Assembly: GCA_902651635.1 (NCBI GenBank)
Contig: CACRSC010000109.1
Span: 5,378 to 69,377, forward strand
Direction of reading: 5' to 3'
Origin: Mastigamoeba balamuthi
Taxonomy: Eukaryota; Evosea; Mastigamoebida; Mastigamoebidae
Length of the DNA: 64,000 nucleotides
The translations under genes were made by a program, and so were the position numbers. This document shows, piece after piece, positions 45,170-56,249 of the stretch. Every line of letters starts with the position of its first letter. Within the stretch, counting starts at the first letter, position 1. The notes under the pieces were generated by a model. The model worked only from the letters and a program-made list of their open reading frames with translations, was not told the DNA's origin and ran no database searches.

Positions 45170-47900
45170 TCAGTAAGTGCCATAAGACCCTGCTACTGCA
45201 GATACAGGTGCACAGGCAGCTGCAGCAGCCCCAGTCTCACCAGCAGGCATGGTCTCATTCATCTGATCAATGGCATCAAGAACAGCCTGTGAGCTGGTGT
45301 GGGTAATGCTGCATCTGAGCCTCTTGGCCCTCGTTGCCTGGGACTTTGGGTGGGCTGAGCATATTGCCCTGCTTGTCTTTATTGTTAGTCACCAAAATTG
45401 AAGAAGAGGGGGCACTCACGACTCATTGGAGTACTGGTTCTGCCAGACAGCCTGGATGTGCTCGCAGATCTCCTTGTGAACCGTGGGGTCTCTGTGAAGA
45501 ACGTGACGAACTCGGGAGGCCAGACTGCCTGAATGATCTTGTCAAAGTGCATGTGGATGGTTGACCTGTTGATTATTACTGATAATAAAACAATTGTTAA
45601 GAAAAAACGCACTTCCACTCAGGGTGGTCCTTGAACAGCAGGGTGGGTGTAGCTGGCCTTTGTTCACTTCTCTGTCTGCGTGACAATGGGTCTAGCCATT
45701 ATCACAGACAGAGCACTGAAGAAAGGGCCCCTCTTGGAAGGGAGGTTGCTCAATCCAGGGACTGTTCATCAGATAGTGTTAAACATCTTTTAAAAAAGGC
45801 ACATCCAGAGATGCTGATAATGATCTCCTTCACCTACCTGCTGGAGTCCACACTCTGCTGCAGCACATCCAAACTATTTTGTTCGAAACACAAAATGTTG
45901 AGTGTGTTTCTACAGAAAATGAAGAGAGAACGGGCCCATCAGTCAATCAGTTCATGAAACATGACTGATGAATTCCCACTAAAAGGGTAAAAATCGTTAC
46001 AAATGATCAATATCACATGCCCTTAATTTCAGAAGCTCTTGGAAGCATTTAAAGCACGATTTCACAGAAATTTTTCAAATCAAGTGATTTGCGACAAAGG
46101 TAATATGTGCTGGCATGTGCTGGGATATGTGCCGGCAGCACAGTGTATGTGCCAGTGTATATGCCAGTGTATGAGTCGGCATGGATAGTGTCAGTAGTTT
46201 TGTGATCAATGGTAATCAATAAGGCATTCAAAGCAGACACAGTGACTTTTAATTGTAATAACCAACTGGTTTCATTGCTTTAGTCACACTAGGGTCAGAC
46301 TCATCGGAGGAGAGGGCATCATCATCATCACTGCACTCAGCACAATCCATGATGCAGTCCTTTGGATCAGCCATAACGTCGTTCAGGCCATTAAAAGGAT
46401 GCATCTTGGTTGATGAATCCCTCTTCAAACATCCCAAGGTCCATCTGCAGAGGACTGATCAGGAGTAGCTCATCGGAGTTGGAGAGCCAGGAGTCCAGGT
46501 TCGCATTGCTCCAAAGAGAAGACTCTCTTTCTGCATAATGAGTCACCCACATGATGTACTCTCCAAGGCGTTTGACTTCCTCAGTAGTTCCCTTGATGGT
46601 GATGAGCCTGTAGCACAGCCTCTGAGCATCAGCATCGCAATTGAAGGGCGAATCTGGATGAACACAGTGCTCCAACCAGTTGTTGTTGTCCTTGGCGACT
46701 GAGATGAGCCTGGAATGCTGCTGGATTGATGGCAGGGATGCCTTCAATGGCATAAGAGAAAAACGAATCTTTTCACAGCAGTCATCACTGCAGTGAGTGT
46801 AAGAACTGGTCCTATTCGTCCAAAGAGTGATGGTCTCAAGAATAACAGCCCTGTGAGTCGGATGCAAGCCATCAGCAATCCATAACTGAGGAACTGGGCA
46901 GTCATAACCTTGTACTGATGGTGTCAAGTGGCATAGAACAGCTGTGGACAGAGCTGCAGGAGCCCTATGAACTCCAGAGACCTCCCAGCACGTACTGTGG
47001 CCTTATGTAGCAGTAGGGCAGCCCATAGTGCAGGCAGAAGCACAGAAGACTCCGGGGACGAGAGGGAATGCCCTGACACTGAGCAAGACAGTTAATTGAC
47101 ATCAGAACTGTGGTCATAGCTCGTGTGGGACATAACAGTCTGCAGTACCCATGGCAGCAGAGCAGAGACCAGAAGCACGATCATGTCATCCAGCTGAATG
47201 AAGTTCTTTTAGCATGTTCTTCGTTCCCTTATGACCCAGGAAAGCCAGAGTTGGAGTAATGAGGCAGTCTCACATCTTTCTGATTGCAAAGGTCATTGTC
47301 TTCATCTGGTGCCAGCCAGCCAGTGATGGAATGATTGTACTGTGCAGAGGGCTGTATTCCTGGTCATGCATTTGCCATAGCTTAGAGAACACCTGCTGGT
47401 CACCCTCAAACACCGGGATCAGGAGCAGCTGGGCACCAATGCCTCCTGTGGCCACTTACTTCCATGTGAGTCTCCTCCATGAAACGGACCATGTCCGTAT
47501 AAGAGGCAGTCTGTGCAGACTCTGTGCTGCCACCAGTCCACATCTGGCAGCTGATGAGTATGAACAGATGCCTGTTGCACAGCACGCACCTGTGCTGGAT
47601 TCCATCTATCAATGCCCTTGTACACAGCTGAGTGCTGAGCAGCCTGTTCTGTTGCTGAGGTTCCTGACCTGGGCCTTGAGTGCCCTAACATGGGACAGGT
47701 CTGGGCCAACTGGGTCGCCCTCTGGGATGTTGGCTGGGCCCAGTTGAGCCTGGTGCACTTGCGTACTGCACTTGTACTTGCCATGAATAGGCCAGGCACC
47801 ATCTTTGGCTTCCATCACTGCTATGCTTGCAGCTGTGCTGCTGGCAGATATTGTGTGCCAGTGGCAGATGACATCATTTTCAAAAATTGTTTGGGTTGTC
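45170..47900 (-). pseudogene. Decayed, unidentified mobile-element-like coding region
   Basis: Coding-like minus-strand sequence in several pieces. One part (about 47270-47455) reads VFEGDQQVFSKLWQMH and IPSLAGWHQMKTM; a GDQ...IP...GxxH pattern like this is, from memory, found in uncharacterised transposon-associated proteins of protists and invertebrates, which I cannot name safely. Another (46391-46927) is a 178-residue open stretch with CSDDCCEKIRF and KDNNNWLEHCVH. Near the 3' end two pieces join in phase through a GTGAGT donor near 45420 and end at a stop at 45170. The frame is broken in several places, so it is probably a relic. A repeat of the ATATGC/GGCAGCACATA family lies at about 46095-46170. 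Confidence 0.35.
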
Positions 47901-50305
47901 CTACAAGCCGATGTCAACTATGCTATCTGCACCAAGCACCCCCAAGAAGGAGAAGCCCGAGATATGTCACCACGTTCACTTCACCCCACTCATTCTCCTT
48001 CTAAAGCATTCCCAGCCCACCGAGTTTGAAGTTGAATATGCCCTATACCAACAGTATATGTGCTGTGTTACGCAGCATGAGCATGAGAGGCTGGATGTGC
48101 CTACATCCTCTGATCAAGCCCCTGCTGCACCACAGGCCTCGACGACACGCTGTTCTGGTGAGTTCTTCCCTTTTCAAACACACAATCATCTGCCAGCACA
48201 TGCTATGTGCTGGTGGTTTAATTCTGTACTGGCGGCAGTGCCAGCATTACATATAGTATATGCTGCTGGCACATACTTACGCCAGACAATATGCTGCTGG
48301 CACATAATTATATGCTGCTGGCACATAACTATATTGCCACCAGCACAATCACTGGCACTGTATCCCTTTACAACCTGACATTATTTCTGTTCTCAAAGTG
48401 GTTTCCACGATCACTTCTGCAGCCCCAGTTCAACATGAGGCCATGGCAGCAGCAGCAGCACCAGTCGTTGAGCCCAAGCTGTCTCCTGAGCCCCAGCAGC
48501 AGCAGGACAATGAGCCAGAGAAGGTGAACGAGCAGCTGATGGAGCAGGACAAGAAGACTGAGCTGCAGGACAGTGACACCGAGCAGCAGGATGATGCAGA
48601 GGCCAAGCAGCAGGACGAGAAGCTGGACGAACAGGAGGAGAACGTGAGGGACGAGCAACAGGACCAGGGGGACGAGGACGACAGCGACAGTGAGGGGGCC
48701 CCTAGTGCTGAGCCCACCAGCATGCAGGACCGGAACGTGGGATGGCCTGCTTCCTCTGGTGCCAGGGAGCTCCAGCCATGGCAGAAGCCCCGGCCCTGGC
48801 CAGCTTCCTCTGCTTCCTGTGACTGGGGGGCATTCCAGGGTGCTGGAGTGTGCACCAGGCAGCAGGTTGCTGTCATGGACCCCCGTGTGGCAGGTCACCC
48901 AGCAGAGTGCTCCGAGCATGAATGGGCTGACCTCATGGCCTTGTACCCTCAACCATGCCCTGAAGACATCACCACAGATAGCAGCACGATTCCCGAGAGA
49001 GCCAGTGCCAGAGCAGTATGCTCTTCATTCTCAATTCTAATTAAAACAGACCAGGACATACCTGCCAGTGATCAGGTCAATGACTGTTCCACGCCTCATG
49101 ACAGGCCCCTGCTGCATAGGCCTGCGTGACATGTACTTCTGGGACGTGTGCCACATGGAATCTGGCAAACGGGCCACATTGCTGCAGTCTGGCAGTGTGT
49201 ACTGGGCCTATGTGGAGAACAAGTGGACTCTTATCATTCTCAACCTCATCATTCCAGTCAACACCAGCATGAAGAAGCAGTTGAGCTGCCTCGTCCTCAA
49301 CCCGACGTTTTCAGTGACTGGTGAGCAGAAGAAGATCACAGTGATCAGCATCCCCTGTGGTGCTGTAAGGCACCCTGTTGTGCTAACAGCATGGCAGCAC
49401 TTCTACATCAACTTCATCCTGCACAACAGTGAGAGTGCGATCAATTTGTATGAATTTCCTCTGTCTTTTACTCGTATTTGCTTTAATCATTTTTTTGAGT
49501 TTACTGTTACTTTTCGTTTATGTGCTGCCGGCATATAGCTTTATGCCAGCAGCACATAGCATATGCCACTGGCACATAGCTATATGCCAGCGGCATATAA
49601 CTATATGCTGGCAGCACATAGCCTATGCTGCCAGAATATAGAAAAAGTCACCAGTAAAACCAGTATAACTCACTTTTCAGCCCACTGCTGCAGCAGTACA
49701 GGCAGGCAACAACGCCTGAGGCAGGCCAGCAGTACGAGGACACTGTTGTGCAGGCCTTCATTGATGTCATCTCCACCCTGACCAGGAACAGGGTCATTCT
49801 GACCATAGAGGAGGCAGTCCAGGCAAGGACTGACTGCCTGAAGCTCATGTACTTCACAATGCCATTCTGGGACCCAACAGAGAACACTGTGCAGAATGCA
49901 ACCACGATACTGACTGCTGTTGCAGCTGAGGTGCATTGCCTCAGCTGCCTCAGTGCGAGGGGACGTGCCATGGATGGCCCTAAAGCCATGCTAAATGCTG
50001 TGAGAAGCATCAAGGACAAGATCAAGGAAGCCAAGCAGGCCAGCAAGGAAACGTCTTCTGCATCTGGAGATGAGGCTGAGAGCTCCAGCTCCGAGTCCAT
50101 TAACGAGCTGCAGGCCAAGAAGGTGGTGGAGTGCAACAGGGACGAGGATCAGGAGGAGCACAAGGAGAAGACAACGACATGCAAGAGGACAAGAGAGGAA
50201 AGCAACGAGAAGTACTTGGCTCCAGCTGCACCAGCTGCACCAGCTGCACCACATCGTCTTCTTTCTTATTCACCTTTGAAGATCCAGCAGTGTCTGGCAC
50301 CAGCC

Positions 50306-50340
<35 letters not shown>

Positions 50341-51146
50341 CCGCGAGATGCTTAGGGCCCCTGGTGCTCCAGCAAAGCACACGTGGTGGTCTCAGCAGCC
50401 CACGGAGGCCTGGGATAACAACAACATTGATGCCATGAGTCTCCAGGACACTCACACAGCCCTGCACCAGGCCGTGAGCAATGCCATATGTCGAATTCCC
50501 TCCCCTTTATTAACACACACTTTATATGCCAGCAGCATATAATTATATGCTGGCGGCACATAATTATATGCCAGCAGCACATAATTATATGCTGGCAGCA
50601 CATAGCATATGCTGCTGACACATAAATATTTAACAGCAACAACTAGCACTAATCGTTGTTAAACCACAGAAAGAGTATGAGGAGGCTCTGCAGTCAGCAC
50701 TGCAGTCCATACAGTCCCTCAGCACATGTATGAAGGACCTGCTATCACTGAATCAGAAATCTCAGGACGAGGTGAAGAGGCTGACTGCTGAAATTGCCTC
50801 TGCTGCTGGACCAGGTCTCCTTGTTCCAGCACAGCAGCAGGTTCAGATCATCAAGGGCTTGGAGGCTGCCAGGGCCAAGTTGAAGGAGAAGATCACCACG
50901 TACAAGAAAGAGCAGCTCAGGGTGACCAACGACCTGCATGAGCAGCACGTGCTCATTGTAATGTTGAAGAGCCAGAATGAGGGGCTCAAGGAGCAGCTGG
51001 AGCTTCTCAAGTCCGAGTGTGCCAATTGGAGGGAGTACGAGTCCCTCAAGGGCACCAGCACCACTTTCTCCAAGCACAAAGTGCCCACCTCTCACTCCGC
51101 TCACTCTGCATCTGGGCCCGTCTCAATTGCTTTGTCCTCCAAATAA
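47887..51146 (+). CDS. Unrecognised 851-residue protein; introns carry a shared repeat
   Basis: Five segments stay open and in phase: 47887-48157 (start uncertain), 48399-49015, 49050-49447, 49681-50473 and 50670-51146, with donors GTGAGT, GTATGC, GTATGA, GTGAGC and AG acceptors. The protein has a Gln/Glu/Asp-rich acidic part (KLSPEPQQQQDNEPEKV onwards), a globular middle (LRDMYFWDVCHMESGKRATL, VYWAYVENKWTLIILNLIIP), a helical region with an acidic Ser tract, Ala/Pro repeats, and a C-terminal coiled coil (LRVTNDLHEQHVLIVMLKSQ). I recognise no family. AATAAAA overlaps the stop. Splice donors and codon use differ from the GC-rich island, so it may be element-borne cargo. Intact frames across four introns argue that it is or recently was expressed. 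Confidence 0.55.
48158..48398. repeat. Intron filled with ATATGCTGCTGGCACATA-type repeats
   Basis: Between exons 1 and 2 of the 851-residue gene. At least four copies of a near-palindromic 18-20-base unit (ATATGCTGCTGGCACATA and relatives) occupy about 48190-48350; the splice sites lie outside the repeats. Confidence 0.7.
49448..49680. repeat. Second intron with the same repeat family
   Basis: Units such as TATGCCAGCAGCACATA and TATGCTGGCAGCACATA fill about 49520-49640 of this 233-base intron (donor GTATGA, acceptor TTTTCAG). Confidence 0.7.
50474..50669. repeat. Third intron with the same repeat family
   Basis: Units TATATGCCAGCAGCATATA, ATATGCTGGCGGCACATA and ATATGCTGGCAGCACATA fill about 50523-50630 of this 196-base intron (donor GTGAGC, acceptor CCACAG). 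Another copy group lies in the 3' flank at about 51235-51325. Confidence 0.7.
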
Positions 51147-51370
51147 AAGCAATTGTTCTCTACATATTTTGCACTTTTGTATGACACGTGCATCAGCATC
51201 AAAGCACATCACTCTCTCTGCCGTCTCTTACTTTGTATGCTGGCAGCATACACTATATGCCAGTGACATATACTATATACTGCCGGCACATAGCATGTAC
51301 GAGCGGCACAGTATGTGCTGGTGACAATAACCACTGACATAACTGCTGGCTTATAACCCCCTTCCTTGTT

Positions 51371-52210
51371 CCAGGCCCCAGTTCTCATGGGTGCCCATGC
51401 AGAATCGTGCACGATTTTGTATACACACTTGCTTATAGGCCTTCTGCTCGTGTTGAAAGGCACAGTCAATTCCGAGCTTACTTCACAACGCACGACGTGT
51501 TTTTTCTAAGAGACGAAAACCGCCAGCAGATAACACCTTTTTCGGGGGAATTCCTGCCCATTAGGTATGATTCACCCATTCACACACTTATTGTGTCTGA
51601 ATAACTTGTTTTACTGTCTATCAACAGGAATCGCCGAGACCCTGGACTTGATAAGGAAGAANTGCTCGTGTTGAAAGGCACAGTCAATTCCGAGCTTACT
51701 TCACAACGCACGACGTGTTTTTTCTAAGAGACGAAAACCGCCAGCAGATAACACCTTTTTCGGGGGAATTCCTGCCCATTAGGTATGATTCACCCATTCA
51801 CACACTTATTGTGTCTGAATAACTTGTTTTACTGTCTATCAACAGGAATCGCCGAGACCCTGGACTTGATAAGGAAGAAGTTCAGGGGTGCCCAGAGCAG
51901 GATCACCTGATGGTCATTAGTGGCCATGGAAACATCAAGGAGTCGTCCCTTCAGTACAGCTCCCCCACTGGCACTGTTTGCACCACCTTCTTCAGGAGTG
52001 GCACAGGCATTTCTGCCTGTTGTCTCCAAGGGCCTGCTGCTGTCTTCCTGTGGATTAATGGAGGACCCAACCCTGTATGACGGGGTGTACACAGGACGTG
52101 CATGGCTGGCTGGGCACAGCAACGTCAAGGTTAGACATACTGCAACAGATGGCACCATGTATGAGTTCTACAGTGTGGAGTGGACAAGCAGTGCCCTGGA
52201 GGAGGTCGGT
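51371..52210 (+). CDS. Hypothetical protein fragment(s) across an assembly duplication
   Basis: An open stretch ends at 51564 (VYTLAYRPSARVERHSQFRA, then TTHDVFFLRDENRQQ and GEFLPIR) at a GTATGA donor; after a CAACAG acceptor it continues in phase from 51846 (LDKEEVQGCPEQDHLMVISG). Because 51445-51661 is duplicated by the assembly, the true gene has one copy of that part. A second open piece to about 52200 (YDGVYTGRAWLAGHSNVKV) is in another frame. No family recognised. It follows the 851-residue gene on the same strand. Confidence 0.35.
51445..51879. repeat. Duplicated contig ends around an N (assembly artefact)
   Basis: 217 bases at 51445-51661 recur without a visible difference at 51663-51879, on either side of the single N at 51662. 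This is the same arrangement as at 4685 and is best explained as an unmerged overlap of two contigs. Confidence 0.9.
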
Positions 52211-52399
52211 CTTCTAACTGCCGTGCTTGGAAACCAGAGAAGCCATTCCCTTCAGGAATTGTACCTGCATGGCGTCTTCCCCTGGGAATTGCCTCTGTTG
52301 TTGGAGAGCACCTTCTTCTTCACACTTTTGTACCCCCAAACTCCAGCAAGAAGAAAAATAGAAACGATATTCAGATTCCAGTTTTCCCCTCTGTTGTTG

Positions 52400-55300
52400 G
52401 GCTTCACTTCTGTATGGCGATTTGGAACAGCATAGAAAGTTCCACTCTGCAGCTTGGCACTGCTTCCAGACTCAAAAGGAACAGTTTTCCAAGCAACTTG
52501 ATGAATGCTGGAGAACCTCCATGCAACTTCAGTGTAACTCTGGTACTTGATGGGAAATGGCTCTCCCAGACGAGTTCTTGCAGGCACTTTGAGTACCAGC
52601 ACACTAACAGAGCCAGTTTAGTCTGCCTTTCCTGTGAGAACTGAACAGATCTTATCTCTCCGAATTCAAAGACGTCCTTCAACAGTGGCTCGTGATCCCC
52701 GGACCATTTCTTATCTTCAAATGGAAGAAGCCTAACAGCAATTGCTCCTTCCACAAGGAGCAAGTTGTAGTACAGGCACTTGTACCATGTTATATTGCCT
52801 TCTTCGGCTCCGAGACAATGGTGTTGGTTGCCATCAAGTGCTCCACGTTCTTGGTGCTCCTCTGTTGCTGAACATCTGCTAGACTGTGCAGAGTACTGGC
52901 TGTATGCATTCAGGTTCCATATATCTCTGGAATGCATGCGTTCCTCAATGCTGTCTTGGTAATTACTCCTTGGATGAACTCCAGTGTCTGGGAACAAACG
53001 ACTGGCAGTGGCTCAAACCTCTTTATGTTGTCCGAGAAGTGGCATGAGAGGTGGTTGTAGTACAGAGGCCTGTACGGTCCATACTCTGGGTGTCTCTTCT
53101 TCTCTGCACCACTGTCCTCCACCTGCTCTGGGCAGATGTCCTGCAGCTGCTTCAGCTGTCGTCTTCCCATAAAATTCAGCAGCAGCTTCCACCACTTGAC
53201 CGAGACAGTTCCACTGGTCAGAAGAGAGTGCACTGTCCCTGTGAGGTGCATGTACTCCAGCCACTCATCTGGGACCAGTTCTTACAACAGAATCTGGGCC
53301 ACAGCAGTGAAAATGATGTACTCATAGCACCTTCATGACTCAAAGACCATGACTGGTCTGGAGGCCATGCTGCTTCTGAGCTTCTTTCTGAGGCACCAAT
53401 CCTGTTGCCCAGAATTCTTCTTCCTGTCTCGTCTAGAACACTGCTGCTCTGCATCAAAGCTGCAAGGACTGGCTTCATTTCCCATGGCAGTTTATGCATC
53501 GGCTCTCTTGGCTGACAAAGAAACGGGTCCTCTATGTAGAAGAACGTGGGGTTGATGATAGCTGTCATGATCAGGGCCACTTCATCCAGGGCAGCAGCAT
53601 GTGCAGCCACCACAGTATGTGAATTTGCTGCCCTCTCTATTGCCCTTCGGGAGTGTGCTACATCTCTTGGCTTCCACCCAGTCAGCTTGAGGTCAGAGAA
53701 GTCCTTACGACTGCTCAGGCAGTCTGTGCATGGCCTGTCAGACTCCCTTCCCCCTGGGGATTTCACAGAGACGTTCTTGCACTGCTTCATGGTGTCTGCT
53801 TGCTGCGATACCACAAAGGCATATCCCGAGATCTCCACACAGCATTCTAACCCCCATTCGAGACAGGATCAGGAAATCTGACAGAAGGTCGACCCTGGCA
53901 TCGTGGATATCATTTGGCAGCCTGCTCAGCTCTCCCAGCAGCAGCTGGTTCATGGGAAGCCCTGCACAATTCCTTGTCATGTTCAAGATCTTGACCAGCC
54001 ACGACTCCTCACTTCCCTTGTGAACTTGGGCCTTGTCATGGTACTCCTGCAGAGCAATGACAACTGGCTCTCCTTCTCACCCCAGGGAGTTGTGTAGTGT
54101 TTTGGCTTTGGCACACTTCCTGAAACCCAGCACTGAAGAAGTACTCGTTCACTACATCTGCCTTTGCATCCTCTACCTCCTCTGGAGCTCTGACTACAAT
54201 CGTCTGTGCTATGCACACACAATGCTCAGCACGATGTGCAGCCAGCCAATGATGCTGTGAAGGACGTTCTTGCTGTGCAGCTTCTTTCCCACTGCTGGTC
54301 CCACCTGGGGTATCACTTCAGTGCACTCCTGCTTGATGTAGCTAGAGACTGTGGCTGAGGCTCTCTTCCTTCTGTTGATGGAGGCAACCACCAGATTGAT
54401 CTGAACATCAGTTAGCTTGTCCTCTAACTTCCAGAGGGCGAGGACTTCCTTTGGGATGACGAGCTGGGGTGCTATGGGTCCTTCTGGTGTGGCCAGAGGC
54501 AGGGATTCCAGAGGCCTCTGAACTGTCTTGAGTACTGGTCCCAGATAGTCTCCGGACCCTGGATGCTCTATGGCCTCCCTGTACCTTGTCTCAATGCTGC
54601 TCTTTGCTTCCTGCAGCTCTGCTCTTCTCACCTGGTACTCTCTGAGTGTCTGAAGAGCTGTTCCAGGTGCTTTAACACAGCTGTACTTGGGATCCTCCGA
54701 GCTCACCTGTGCTGTGAGCTCCAGCTTCTCCTTCTGCAGTACTATACTGTCTGTCCCTACATCACTCTGCTCTGCCTCAGATGAGCTCTCTGGCACTGCC
54801 TCTGGGTCTGCTGTTCCTTCTGCATACAAGACTTCCCCACAGACGTTCTCCTGTTGTCTTTCCTGGTTCTCTGCTTCCTCTTCTCCTCTCTTTCTCTGCT
54901 TGGTCCCCTGGTCCACCATAATGCCCTCCATTGCTTCAGCCACTATGGAAGTGAACTGTCTCGATTGGCTTAAGCTGCTCCACTCTCTCTTTAATGCTGT
55001 GTTTATTTTGCTGAATAATTATGTCTGTTAAAAATTCACTTATAGGATTATTTAATATATATAAACCTGTGCTGAAGCTGCTCATAACATACTGGCGTTT
55101 GTTCTTTGCTGCTTTGGCCTGGCTTCTATCAGCAGCCCTGTCGGTCACCAACAGAGAAGACCATCTTCCAGATGTTCCATTCCACTTCTTAAGGCAGTGG
55201 CAACCACCCATGTGGCCAGCCCTCTGCAGGTTACACTGCATGAAGTAGTACCTGTCACATGTTCTGCAGTGATACAGTTTATCCTTCCCGTCCTCCCTCT

Positions 55301-55406
55301 CTCGGACTTGAACTGCAGCTGTATGTTTCACCTGACCTTGCTCTCCTGTTCCTGCAGCATTGCCTGCTCCACTCAATCCCTTCTGCATTGCTGTCTCAGT
55401 GTGCAA
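52400..55406 (-). pseudogene. Decayed, unidentified coding region (minus strand)
   Basis: Several open pieces: 54936-55406 with a zinc-finger-like YHCRTCDRYYFMQCNLQRAG and two later His residues; 54209-54943, a Glu-rich helical part with KLEDKLTDVQINLVVASINR; 53218-53838 with HTVVAAHAAALDEVALIMTA and FFYIEDPFLCQP; and 52404-52997 with TWYKCLYYNLLLVEGAIAVR. They have the codon use of one long gene, but the frame is interrupted in several places. I recognise no family; placement between palindromic repeat blocks and opposite the 851-residue gene suggests mobile-element origin. Confidence 0.35.
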
Positions 55407-55479
55407 ATGATGTCAAGTGCAAATCAGCCAGCTAGCAAAAGCTCACCTACTCAGGATTCTGCTACACTTAGCTATGCAA

Positions 55480-56225
55480 TTACTTCTGCTATGCACTGCT
55501 ACACATACCTTTACTGCACTGTATAGCAGATCACCCTTTGCTACACATTGCTACATAGGCTCCACTATGCAGTGTAGCAGATCCACCCATTGCTACATGC
55601 CGCTACATCTATCTTCACTATGCCATGTAGCAGAGGTACCTTCACTGCACTGTGTAGTGGAGCCTATGTAGCATTGCATAGCGGTGGTACCTTCACTACA
55701 CAGAGTGGTGGAGGTACCTTCACTATGCCATGTAGTGATGATACCTCTGCCACACTGCATAGTGAAGCCTATGAAGCAATGCATAATGGAGGTACCTCTG
55801 CTACGCATCACTACATAGGCTTCACTATGCTGTGTAGTGGATCTGGTTCTGCTCTGCACAGCTACACAGGTGCTGCTACACATCACTGCTGCAAATCACT
55901 TCCACTATAATATGTAGCAGAGCATATGTAGCACTGCATAGCGGAACTGGATCTGCTACAGCACGTAAATGTGCTCAATGTATGTTCATTCATACTTGTT
56001 GTGGCATACACATCAAACACGCAGTGGCATGTAGCAAAGGCTGGTATAGTGGTGCATGGCAGATGGTAGAACTATACATCACTACACAGGCCTTTGCTAC
56101 ATATCACTATACAGGCCTTTGCTATGTGTCACTATGGGTCCACTACACTGTGTAGTGAAGAGTTCATAGCAGCATGTAGTTCTACTATCTGCTATGCACT
56201 GCTATGCATGGGTCTGCAATGCTGA
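55480..56225. repeat. Palindromic repeat array (TAGAACTAC family), right block
   Basis: About 750 bases of degenerate TGTAGCAG/CTGCTACA units. The last 180 bases follow the left block (44690-45030) closely and in the same order: GGTAGAACTA, ACACAGGCCTTTGCTA, GTAGTGAAGAG, GTAGTTCTAC, ATGGGTCTGCAA. The blocks are direct, not inverted, with respect to each other, although each unit is itself a palindrome. Confidence 0.7.
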
Positions 56226-56249
56226 GGAACAATGTTTTTGCTGATGTCT

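Noticed and set aside
48180-51330. Regularly repeated short palindromes that might suggest a CRISPR array
   Set aside because: The units vary, spacers are not of uniform length, repeats lie inside introns of a eukaryotic gene, and no cas-like gene is present.
53738-53986. A possible tyrosine-recombinase segment in the decayed minus-strand region
   Set aside because: The order of residues only loosely recalls the first catalytic Arg block; no His-x-x-Arg or Tyr motif follows.
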